Below are positions 52,232-58,878 of a stretch of DNA of 64,000 nt, piece by piece. The position numbers and the translations under genes were made by a program. Origin of the DNA: JAKFEW01 sp036675505 (GTDB taxonomy: Bacteria > Cyanobacteriota > Sericytochromatia > S15B-MN24 > JAQBPE01); assembly GCA_036675505.1 (NCBI GenBank), contig JAKFEW010000046.1, positions 62,001 through 126,000 on the forward strand, in the 5' to 3' direction. The notes beneath the pieces are model-generated. The model was not told where the DNA came from and did no database searches. It was given only the letters and a program-made list of their open reading frames with translations. The stretch's first letter is position 1, and every line of letters begins with the position of its first letter.

Positions 52232-53336
52232 GCGAGAGAAGCCCGAAGAGCCGAAGGCGCCTGAAACGGTCGCGCCGGCCGCCCCTGAAACAGTCGTGCC
52301 GGCCGACGTCGCGCCGCCCGCCGACCCCCAGAAGAGCTGGTGGGCCAAGGCCTGGGGCGCGCTCAACAAGCCCGTCTTCGAAAAAGACGAGGAGTGGGCG
52401 ATCAAGACCCGCGCGGTCGTCGCCGAGACGCGCAAGGTCCTGACCAACCGCATCCAGGTGCTGGTGCTGGGGCGCGGCAAGATCGACGACGACCTGCTCG
52501 AGGAGCTCGAGGAGATCCTCATCGGCGCGGACGTCGGGCCCGAGACCTCGGACGACATCCTGGAGCACCTGCGCGTGCTGGCGAAGGAGCAGGCCCTCAA
52601 GCCCGAGGGCATCCCCGACGCGCTCGCGCAGTTCCTGGAGGATCGGCTCGGCGCGGCAGCCCCCCTGCGGATCGACCCGGACGCGCTGAACGTCGTGATG
52701 ATCGTCGGCGTGAACGGCGTGGGCAAGACGACCACGATCGGCAAGCTCGCGGCCCGCCTGCAGAGCCAGGGCAACGAGACCATCATCGCCGCCGCGGACA
52801 CCTTCCGCGCCGCGGCGATCGATCAGATCGAGGTCTGGGCCCAACGCGCCGGCGTCGAGATGATCCGCCACAAGGAAGGCGGCGACGCCGCCGCGGTCGT
52901 CTTCGACGCGATCCACGCCGCGGAAGCGCGTAAGAAGCGCGTGCTGCTGATCGATACAGCCGGGCGGCTGCACAACAAGGCCAACCTGATGGAGGAGCTG
53001 CGCAAGATCCGCCGCATCATCGACCGCGAGCTGCCCGGGGCGATCGTCCAGGTGCTGCTCGTGCTCGACGCGACGACCGGCCAGAACGGCCTCCGGCAGG
53101 CCGAAGTCTTCAAGGAGGCCACCGGCCTCACGGGCGTGATCCTGACCAAGCTCGACGGCACCGCCAAGGGCGGCGTCATCTTCGCGATCCAGCGCACGCT
53201 GGGCATCCCCGTGCAGATCGTCGGCCTGGGCGAGAAGCTCGAGGACATCGGCGACTTCGACCCGCACACGTTCGTTCAGGCGCTGTTCGGCCGGCAGGAG
53301 CAGCCTGAGCCAGCATCTTCGAACGGCGCATCGTGA
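52221..53336 (+). CDS. ftsY: Signal recognition particle receptor FtsY
   Basis: FtsY docks SRP-ribosome complexes at the membrane. The 371-residue product has a short acidic, Pro-rich A domain (about residues 1-50). The N domain follows, then the G domain with GVNGVGKTTTIGK, DTFRAAA, DTAGR, TKLDGTAKGG and the closing GLGEKLEDIGDFDP. The nusB-ftsY adjacency also occurs in cyanobacteria. The stop is only 15 bases before the tRNA-like gene, with no terminator hairpin between. Confidence 0.97.
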   Translation: MWFKREKPEEPKAPETVAPAAPETVVPADVAPPADPQKSWWAKAWGALNKPVFEKDEEWAIKTRAVVAETRKVLTNRIQVLVLGRGKIDDDLLEELEEILIGADVGPETSDDILEHLRVLAKEQALKPEGIPDALAQFLEDRLGAAAPLRIDPDALNVVMIVGVNGVGKTTTIGKLAARLQSQGNETIIAAADTFRAAAIDQIEVWAQRAGVEMIRHKEGGDAAAVVFDAIHAAEARKKRVLLIDTAGRLHNKANLMEELRKIRRIIDRELPGAIVQVLLVLDATTGQNGLRQAEVFKEATGLTGVILTKLDGTAKGGVIFAIQRTLGIPVQIVGLGEKLEDIGDFDPHTFVQALFGRQEQPEPASSNGAS

Positions 53337-53342
53337 TAATAT
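53334..53342 (+). promoter_or_regulatory. Extended -10 candidate for the tRNA-HNH unit
   Basis: TGATAATAT spans the end of ftsY and lies 10 bases before the tRNA-like gene. The spacing would place the transcription start within a few bases of the mature 5' end. The -35 region is weak. Confidence 0.35.
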
Positions 53343-53351
53343 GTTAGGACC

Positions 53352-53424
53352 GCTCCAGTAGCCCAATGGCAGAGGCGAACGGTTTAGGTCCGTTACAGTG
53401 TCGGTTCGAATCCGACCTGGAGCA
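53352..53424 (+). tRNA. tRNA-like gene, anticodon UAG (Leu codon CUA), short variable loop
   Basis: A complete cloverleaf can be drawn. The acceptor stem is 7 bp perfect (53352-53358 with 53417-53423) with discriminator A. The 3-bp D stem GCC/GGC has a GG-containing loop. The anticodon stem is AACGG/CCGTT, with loop TTTAGGT giving anticodon TAG at 53385-53387. The T stem is GTCGG/CCGAC with loop TTCGAAT. The D-arm and anticodon loop look like those of tRNA-Leu(UAG). However, the variable region is only 5 nt (ACAGT), whereas bacterial tRNA-Leu has a long variable arm. CCA is not encoded. It is followed after 5 bases by an HNH endonuclease gene. Amino-acid identity is uncertain. Confidence 0.85.
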
Positions 53425-53429
53425 CTTCA

Positions 53430-53942
53430 ATGAGTCGTTCGAAGTATTCGAAAGAACTTCTCGGCCCAATCGTTGAGAAATCGACGGCTGTCGCTGAGGT
53501 CTTACGGACCTTGGGCCTCAAACCTACAGGCGGCAACTACCGGTATATCAATAGCCGGATGCGCGCTTTGGAGCTTGATACGTCTCACTTTACCGGCGCG
53601 GCCTGGAACCGTGGGTTGACGAAAGAAACGTCGAGTGCGATCAAGCGTGCTGCCGCTCTCCAAACCTATCCAAACGAACAAGTTTTCGTCGAGAACTGCC
53701 CTTACGTCGTCATCGGGCCTCGCCTGACCGCTCGCTTGGTCAAGATGGGACGCCCGTATCGATGTGAAGCCTGTGGCCTGACTGAGTGGTGCGGCAAGGC
53801 ACTCACGCTACATCTCGACCATATCAACGGCATCAACAACGATCATCGGTTGGAAAACCTGCGATTCCTTTGCCCCAATTGCCATCAGCAGACTCAGACT
53901 TGGGGCAACGGCTACAAACGCAAGCGCTTGGCGCGTCCGTAG
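53430..53942 (+). CDS. HNH endonuclease directly downstream of the tRNA-like gene
   Basis: This 170-residue HNH nuclease has an N-terminal region of about 60 residues that looks like a small helical DNA-binding module (GGNYRYINSRMRAL). The C-terminal HNH/zinc fold (about 110-160) has CEAC and CPNC zinc pairs, LHLDHING with the catalytic Asp-His, and NLRFLCPNCH with Asn and His. The only Shine-Dalgarno in reach is GGAG at 53419-53422, inside the tRNA acceptor strand, 7 bases before the ATG. GC content and codon choice (TTA, CTA and A/T-ending codons) are lower-GC than the neighbours, suggesting transfer. Leu127, next to the catalytic Asp-His, is encoded by CTA, the codon the upstream tRNA would read. 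Probably a homing or mobile-element nuclease. Confidence 0.88.
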   Translation: MSRSKYSKELLGPIVEKSTAVAEVLRTLGLKPTGGNYRYINSRMRALELDTSHFTGAAWNRGLTKETSSAIKRAAALQTYPNEQVFVENCPYVVIGPRLTARLVKMGRPYRCEACGLTEWCGKALTLHLDHINGINNDHRLENLRFLCPNCHQQTQTWGNGYKRKRLARP

Positions 53943-54054
53943 CGCGTAAGTGAGTCAATGACAGACTCGGCAGGCAATGCCATTCCGCGAGGTCGGTCCC
54001 TGAGAGGATGCTGTTCGAGGCAAAACTTCAATTCGTTGACGAATCGTGAGACGT
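53943..54054. other. Gap after the HNH gene, small inverted repeats
   Basis: This gap has the same lower GC as the HNH gene. It holds a 5-bp GAGTC/GACTC hairpin just after the stop and an ATTCGT-TG-ACGAAT inverted repeat near 54031-54044. Neither has a T-run. The right edge of the low-GC cassette seems to lie here; I found no obvious direct repeat marking an insertion. Confidence 0.35.
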
Positions 54055-54360
54055 TCAACGCACCCGGTCGATCGCCCGGACGATCGCCCTGTAGTCCGCG
54101 TACGTCCCCTCGTCCAGCCGCCGGAGGATCGCGAGGGCGTCACCCGCGTTGGTCACCCGGTCGCGGTGCGCCTCGGCGTGCGCGACGAGCTGGGCCCGCG
54201 TGGTCGGCAGCGTGAGGCCGACCAACAGGTCCATCAGGTCCGCGCGCGTGATTTCATGCTCGACCGCGTCGTCGATGCGCGAGATCGTGACCCGCTGTAC
54301 AGGCCTCACCGTCTTCGCGGGCTCGCCCGAGGTCGCCCGAACGTCGTTGTCCGTGCTCAT
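54055..54360 (-). CDS. DUF2795-like small protein
   Basis: The 101-residue protein resembles the DUF2795 group. A central ADLMDLLVGLTLPTTRAQLVAHA is followed by a short helix and LDEGTYADYRAIVRAI, the usual pattern of that domain. DUF2795 proteins are small, cytoplasmic and of unknown function. GGGAGGG lies 6 bases before the ATG, so expression may be high. The upstream neighbour on the same strand is a small zinc-binding protein, 36 bases away. Confidence 0.65.
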   Translation of the reverse strand: MSTDNDVRATSGEPAKTVRPVQRVTISRIDDAVEHEITRADLMDLLVGLTLPTTRAQLVAHAEAHRDRVTNAGDALAILRRLDEGTYADYRAIVRAIDRVR

Positions 54361-54395
54361 GAGTTGCCCTCCCCGGCGGCATCGCCGGCCCTCGC

Positions 54396-54614
54396 TCAAG
54401 CGCCCTCGCCTGCTCGAACCCAGTTCGTGAGCGGCCCGCAGGTGTGGCACAGCGGCGCCACCTCGTTGCAGGCGAGCATGACCTCGGCCGCGACGGCCGG
54501 GTCGTCGCAGGCGCAACAGACGTAGCGCCCGGCCTCGGGCGCTCGCTCGCCATGGGCCACCGTCCCGCGGGTCGGGGCGAGCGGCTCGCCGCTCTCGAAT
54601 TCCTGGTCGGCCAT
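54396..54614 (-). CDS. Small protein with paired Cys motifs
   Basis: The 72-residue product has two CxxC-type pairs, CCAC (near residue 33) and CHTC (near residue 56), suitable for one zinc ribbon. The N-terminus is acidic. GGAGGA is 7 bases before the ATG. It is probably co-expressed with the DUF2795-like gene and divergent from the ATPase operon. Function is unknown. Confidence 0.6.
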   Translation of the reverse strand: MADQEFESGEPLAPTRGTVAHGERAPEAGRYVCCACDDPAVAAEVMLACNEVAPLCHTCGPLTNWVRAGEGA

Positions 54615-54796
54615 GTCCGTTTCCTCCGATTGTGCGTGATCTTGAACCACTCTAAGGCCTGACTCGGCCTGTGCAAGCAGGCTGGCAGTCGGGCGAGACG
54701 GACCGGAATTTTCGGCCACTCCGCCAGGCGCACCGGCGGAGGGCCGGCGCTACGCTGGAACGGGGCCCGCACGGCGACGGGCCCGGATCGAGCGAG

Positions 54797-56188
54797 ATGA
54801 CCGACCCCACCTACAACACCGGCGTGATCACGGCGGTGCGCGGCGACGTGGTGGATGCCCGCTTCGAGCGAGCGCTACCGCCGATCCGGCAGCTGTTGCG
54901 CGCCGGCGAGCATGGCGAGACGGCGATCGAGGTGGCGGCCCACCTCGACCTCGCGCATGTGCGCGGCATCGCGCTGACCGCCACGCGCGGCATGGCGCGC
55001 GGCCAGCCGATCGTGGACACGGGCGGCCCCTTGACCATCCCGGCCGGCCGGGCCACGCTCGGCCGCATGCTCGACGTCTTCGGCCGCCCGCTCGACCATG
55101 GGCCGCCGGTCGATGCCCCGCTCCGCCCGATCCACCAGCCGCCGCCCGCGCTGAACACCCGGCCCACCCAGCTCGAGGTGTTCGAGACGGGCATCAAGAT
55201 CATCGACGTGCTCGCCCCGCTCGAGCGCGGCGGCAAGGTGGGGCTGTTCGGCGGCGCGGGCGTCGGCAAGACCGTGCTGCTGACCGAGCTGATCCACAAC
55301 ATGATCGGTCATGAGCAAGGCGTGAGCCTGTTCTGTGGCATCGGCGAGCGTTGCCGCGAGGGTGAGGAGCTCTACCGCGCGATGCGCGACGCCGGCGTGC
55401 TCGCGCGCGCCGTGCTGGTCTTCGGGCAGATGCACGAGCCCGCGGGGTGCCGCTTCCGGGTCGGCCACGCGGCGCTCGCGATCGCCGAGCACTTCCGCGA
55501 TGTCGAGCGCCGCGACGTCCTGCTGCTCGTCGACAACATCTTCCGCTTCATCCAGGCGGGCAGCGAGGTGTCGGCCCTGCTCGGCCGGCTGCCGTCGCGC
55601 CTGGGCTACCAGCCGACGCTCGCGACCGAGCTCGCCGAGCTGCAGGAGCGCATCGCCTCGACCAACGCCGGTGCCATCACCTCGCTGCAGGCCGTCTACG
55701 TGCCGGCCGACGACTTCACCGATCCCGCCGCGGTCCATACCTTCGGCCACCTCTCGGCCACGGTCGTGCTGGCGCGCAAGCGGGCCAGCGAAGGCCTCTT
55801 CCCGGCCGTCGACCCGCTGCGGTCGGCGTCGTCGTTGCTCGCGCCGGGCGTGGTCGGCGAGCGCCATGCGCGCGTCGCGCGCGAGGTCCGCCGCACGCTG
55901 GCCGAGTACGAGGCGCTCAAGGACATCATCGCCATGCTCGGCCTGGCCGAGCTCTCGCCCGAGAACCGCGGCCTCGTCGGCCGCGCCCGGCGACTGGAGC
56001 GCTTCTTGACCCAGCCGTTCGCCGTGACCGAGGCCTTCACGGGCAAGCCCGGCCGGCCGATCCCGCTCGACGCGGCGCTGACCGGCTGCGAACGCATCCT
56101 GGCCGACGAGTTCCGCGACGTCCCCGAGGCAGCCCTTTACATGATCGGCACGATCGACGAGGCGGAGGGCGCACGCCATGCGGCTTAA
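54797..56188 (+). CDS. atpD: N-type ATPase beta subunit
   Basis: This is the catalytic subunit of the rotary ATPase. The 463-residue protein has Walker A GGAGVGKT (152-159), the catalytic Glu in GIGERCREGEELY and Walker B-like LLLVDNIFRF. It lacks several residues conserved in housekeeping F-ATPase beta chains: the GERTREGNDL motif reads GERCREGEEL. It starts the operon atpDCQRBEFAG, the defining order of N-ATPases, which are laterally transferred accessory ATPases usually present beside a standard F-ATPase. The start ATG follows a GAGCGAG stretch. Overlaps atpC by 11 bases. Confidence 0.95.
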   Translation: MTDPTYNTGVITAVRGDVVDARFERALPPIRQLLRAGEHGETAIEVAAHLDLAHVRGIALTATRGMARGQPIVDTGGPLTIPAGRATLGRMLDVFGRPLDHGPPVDAPLRPIHQPPPALNTRPTQLEVFETGIKIIDVLAPLERGGKVGLFGGAGVGKTVLLTELIHNMIGHEQGVSLFCGIGERCREGEELYRAMRDAGVLARAVLVFGQMHEPAGCRFRVGHAALAIAEHFRDVERRDVLLLVDNIFRFIQAGSEVSALLGRLPSRLGYQPTLATELAELQERIASTNAGAITSLQAVYVPADDFTDPAAVHTFGHLSATVVLARKRASEGLFPAVDPLRSASSLLAPGVVGERHARVAREVRRTLAEYEALKDIIAMLGLAELSPENRGLVGRARRLERFLTQPFAVTEAFTGKPGRPIPLDAALTGCERILADEFRDVPEAALYMIGTIDEAEGARHAA

Positions 56189-56561
56189 GGTTCAGACGCC
56201 GGTCGGCCTGGCCGCCGAGGCGGAGGGCGTGCGCCGCGTGGTCGTACACAGCCTGGCCGGCGCCTACGGCATCCGGCCTCGCCGGCTCGATTGCGTGCTG
56301 CCGCTCGCCCCGGGCATCCTCGCGTACGAGGCCGACGAGCCCCACTGGGTCGGCATCGACGCGGGCATCCTGGTCAAGGCGGGCGCCGACGTGACGGTCG
56401 TGACCCACCGGGCCTTCATAGGACCGCTGGCCGAGCTCCGCGAGATCGTCGCGCGCGAGCTGCAGACGCGCCGGGAGGCCGATCGGCGCCTCGGCGAAGC
56501 GCTCGCGGCCCTCGAGACGCAGTTCATGCGCGGCCTGGTGGAGGTTGCCCGTGCCCCATGA
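56178..56561 (+). CDS. atpC: N-type ATPase epsilon subunit
   Basis: The 127-residue subunit has the N-terminal beta sandwich of epsilon (about residues 1-85) and a short helical C-terminus. It links the rotor gamma subunit to the c-ring and can inhibit hydrolysis. Second position in the operon after the beta gene is as expected for N-ATPases. Start and end both overlap neighbours. Confidence 0.9.
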   Translation: MRLKVQTPVGLAAEAEGVRRVVVHSLAGAYGIRPRRLDCVLPLAPGILAYEADEPHWVGIDAGILVKAGADVTVVTHRAFIGPLAELREIVARELQTRREADRRLGEALAALETQFMRGLVEVARAP

Positions 56562-56889
56562 GCCTGCGCTCCACCCCGACGAGGATCGGCTCCACGCGCA
56601 GGTGTCGCGCCAGGCCGCCCGCAAGCTGGCCGGGCGGCGGGCCAGCACGCGCGAGCTCTGGTTCGGCCTCGGCCTCTTCGGCGTCGTCGGCTGGTCGATC
56701 GCCCTGCCCGCCGTCGCCGGCGCGCTCGCGGGCGCCTGGCTCGACCGGGCCCACCCGGGTGGGGTGCCCTGGACCGTCGCGGGGCTCATGGGCGGCCTCG
56801 CGATCGGCTTCGCCAACGCCTGGCGCTGGGTCGCGCATGAGCACGGCCGCGGCTTCGATGCGGATTCGAGCGAGGACGCGGATGGCTGA
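56551..56889 (+). CDS. atpQ: N-type ATPase accessory membrane protein AtpQ
   Basis: The 112-residue protein has a charged N-terminus and two transmembrane helices (about residues 42-62 and 73-95). It resembles the AtpZ/AtpI (ATPase_gene1) family. In N-ATPase operons this position is AtpQ, thought to aid assembly or ion handling in the membrane sector. The GTG start has GGAGG 6 bases upstream inside atpC; a TTG 6 bases earlier is less likely. Confidence 0.85.
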   Translation: MPHEPALHPDEDRLHAQVSRQAARKLAGRRASTRELWFGLGLFGVVGWSIALPAVAGALAGAWLDRAHPGGVPWTVAGLMGGLAIGFANAWRWVAHEHGRGFDADSSEDADG

Positions 56890-57166
56890 GCTGATGGCCA
56901 TATTCGGGCTGGGCGCCGGGCTCGGGCTGGCCTTCGTGGCCGGGCTGGCCTGGTCCGTGCGGCATGGCACCGCTACCGACGCCCGCCCGGCGTGGTACGT
57001 CGGCAGCTTCCTCGTGCGGGCGGTGCTCGTGGTGGGCGTGCTCGCGATCGCCACCGGCGGCGACGGCACGCTGGCGCTCACAGCCTTCGCGGGCTTCATG
57101 ATCGTGCGCCCGCTCGCCGTCCGCTGGTGCCTGCCAGGGGAGGCCGCGCATGCACCTCAGCCCTGA
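56882..57166 (+). CDS. atpR: N-type ATPase accessory membrane protein AtpR
   Basis: The 94-residue protein has three transmembrane helices. Arg residues lie within helices two and three (SFLVRAVLVV, FMIVRPLAVR), as in the AtpR family. These arginines have been proposed to meet the c-subunit carboxylates during ring assembly. It overlaps both neighbouring genes. AtpR is diagnostic for N-ATPases. Confidence 0.88.
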   Translation: MAELMAIFGLGAGLGLAFVAGLAWSVRHGTATDARPAWYVGSFLVRAVLVVGVLAIATGGDGTLALTAFAGFMIVRPLAVRWCLPGEAAHAPQP

Positions 57167-57845
57167 CGAAGTCGTGCTCTGGCGCCATGGCGCGATCGTG
57201 CTCAACCAGACGATCGCCACCACCTGGGTCGTCATGGCCGGGCTCGCGCTCGGCGCATGGCTCGTGACGCGGCGGCTCACCGACGCGCCCACGATCACGC
57301 CCTGGCAAAACGCGCTCGAGATCGTGGTGCTGGGCATCCGCCGCCAGATCCGCGACGCCGGGCTCAGCCCCGCTGAGCGGTACCTGCCGTTCATCGGCAC
57401 GCTGTTCCTCTTCATCGCGACGAGCGCGGCGCTCACGATCCTGCCGGGCTACCACGCGCCGACCGCCTCGCTCTCGACGACGACCGCGCTCGCGCTCGCC
57501 GTGTTCGTGGCGGTGCCGCTCTACGGCACCCGCGCGGGCGGCCTGCGAGGCTACCTGGCGCACTTCCTCGAGCCCTCGCCCTGGCTGTTGCCGCTCCATG
57601 TGCTGGAGGAGCTTTCCCGCACGCTGGCGCTCGCCGTGCGGCTCTTCGGCAACGCCATGAGCGGCGGCCTGATCGTCGCGATCCTGCTCGCGGTGGCGCC
57701 GTTCTTCTTCCCGGTGCTCATGAGCCTGCTCAAGCTCTTGACCGGCACCGTGCAGGCCTACATCTTCGCCGTGCTCGCCACGGTCTACATCGCCGCCGCC
57801 GCGCGCGTCGCGCCCGGCCCAGCGGAAGAAGGGAGCGTGTCATGA
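57150..57845 (+). CDS. atpB: N-type ATPase a subunit
   Basis: The 231-residue stator a subunit has about six transmembrane helices. The essential Arg is R164 in LAVRLFGNAMSG, and the last helix has GTVQAYIFAVLATVYI with the conserved Gln. It forms the ion half-channels against the c-ring. It overlaps atpR by 17 bases and atpE by ATGA. Confidence 0.94.
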   Translation: MHLSPDEVVLWRHGAIVLNQTIATTWVVMAGLALGAWLVTRRLTDAPTITPWQNALEIVVLGIRRQIRDAGLSPAERYLPFIGTLFLFIATSAALTILPGYHAPTASLSTTTALALAVFVAVPLYGTRAGGLRGYLAHFLEPSPWLLPLHVLEELSRTLALAVRLFGNAMSGGLIVAILLAVAPFFFPVLMSLLKLLTGTVQAYIFAVLATVYIAAAARVAPGPAEEGSVS

Positions 57846-58114
57846 CCGATGCCGCCTGGATCGCCGCCGTCTCGATCGCGACGGCGGGGCTCACCATGGG
57901 CATCGGCTCGATCGGCCCGGCCCTCGGGGAGGGCAAGGCGATCGCCGCCGCCATGACCGCGATCGCCCAGCAGCCCGACGAGTCCGGCCCGATCACGCGG
58001 GCGCTCTTCATCGGCCTCGCGATGATCGAGTCCGTCGCGATCTACTGCTTCGTCATCGCGATGATCCTGGTCTTCGCCAACCCGTTCTGGGCCCACTTCG
58101 CGCGGGCGGTCTAG
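57842..58114 (+). CDS. atpE: N-type ATPase c subunit, two-carboxylate ion site
   Basis: The 90-residue hairpin forms the rotor ring. The ion site contains Glu63-Ser64 and Tyr68 (MIESVAIYCF) plus a second acidic residue, Glu30 in GPALGEGKA, where Na+-dependent c subunits have Gln. This two-Glu arrangement is typical of N-ATPases. These were first predicted to use Na+, but structural work on one N-type ring favoured protons, so ion use here is open. Confidence 0.94.
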   Translation: MTDAAWIAAVSIATAGLTMGIGSIGPALGEGKAIAAAMTAIAQQPDESGPITRALFIGLAMIESVAIYCFVIAMILVFANPFWAHFARAV

Positions 58115-58116
58115 CC

Positions 58117-58878
58117 GTGCTGATCGACTGGTTCACGGTCACCGCCCAGCTGGTCAACTTCCTGATCCTCATCGCGCTGCTGCGGCACCTGCTCTACCGA
58201 CCGATCCTCGCGGCGATGGCGCGCCGCGAGCAGCGCATCGCCGACGCCCTGAGGGAAGCCGATCGGCGCATGGCGGCGGCCGCGGGCGAGCAGGCGGCCT
58301 GGGCGGCGCGCAACCAGGTCATGGAGGCCGAGGCGGCCGCCCGCCGGCGCGCGCTCGAGGCCGAGCTCGTCCGCGAGCGCGAGGTGTTGACGAAGGACGC
58401 CGAGGCCCGCGTCCGGCGGCTGGAAACGCGCTGGCGGCGCGCCGTCGCCTCGCGTCGCACGGCGTTGGCGCGGTCGTTCGCCGAGCGCGCGCAAGCGGAG
58501 ACCGTGGCCACGGCCCGCGCGGTGCTCGCCGACCTCGCCGACACCACGCTCGAGGCCCGCATGGCCGGCGTCTTCCTCACGCGGCTGGCCAGCCTGGCGC
58601 CTGCCGACCGGCACCAGCTAGGCGAGGCGCTGGCCGCCGGCGCCACCGTCGTCAGCGCGGCGCCGCTGGCGGCCGATGCCCGCGCGGCGATCACGCGCGC
58701 GCTGGCCGAGCTCGGCGGACAGCCGCCCGCCTTCGCGACGGACGCGGCGCTGGTGGCCGGCATCGAGCTCGTGGCCGGTCCGTTGAAGCTCGGCTGGACG
58801 GTCGCCGAGCACCTCGAGCGCCTGGCCGCCCGCGCCGCCCAGGCGCTCGACGAGGTGACCGATGCCGACGCCGCCTGA
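58117..58878 (+). CDS. atpF: N-type ATPase b subunit, extended
   Basis: The 253-residue peripheral stalk subunit has one N-terminal transmembrane helix and a long Ala/Arg/Glu-rich coiled coil (about residues 35-150). A C-terminal region (about 160-253) resembles the delta subunit in position and length. No separate delta gene is present in the operon, which is normal for N-ATPases; the b extension probably replaces it. The start is GTG. It overlaps atpA by 17 bases. Confidence 0.9.
   Translation: MLIDWFTVTAQLVNFLILIALLRHLLYRPILAAMARREQRIADALREADRRMAAAAGEQAAWAARNQVMEAEAAARRRALEAELVREREVLTKDAEARVRRLETRWRRAVASRRTALARSFAERAQAETVATARAVLADLADTTLEARMAGVFLTRLASLAPADRHQLGEALAAGATVVSAAPLAADARAAITRALAELGGQPPAFATDAALVAGIELVAGPLKLGWTVAEHLERLAARAAQALDEVTDADAA

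Noticed and set aside
53352..53424. Amber suppressor tRNA
   Set aside because: A suppressor reading UAG needs anticodon CUA; here the loop gives UAG, which pairs with CUA codons.
53352..53942. tRNA plus HNH gene as the edge of a prophage or integrative element
   Set aside because: No integrase, capsid, or repeated tRNA 3' end (attR) is visible within the window; the foreign patch is under 1 kb.
54743..54756. 14-base match to the 26-bp repeat unit at 20.7 kb as evidence of a dispersed repeat family
   Set aside because: A 14-mer match between two sites in 64 kb of GC-rich DNA can occur by chance; only genome-wide counts could support it.
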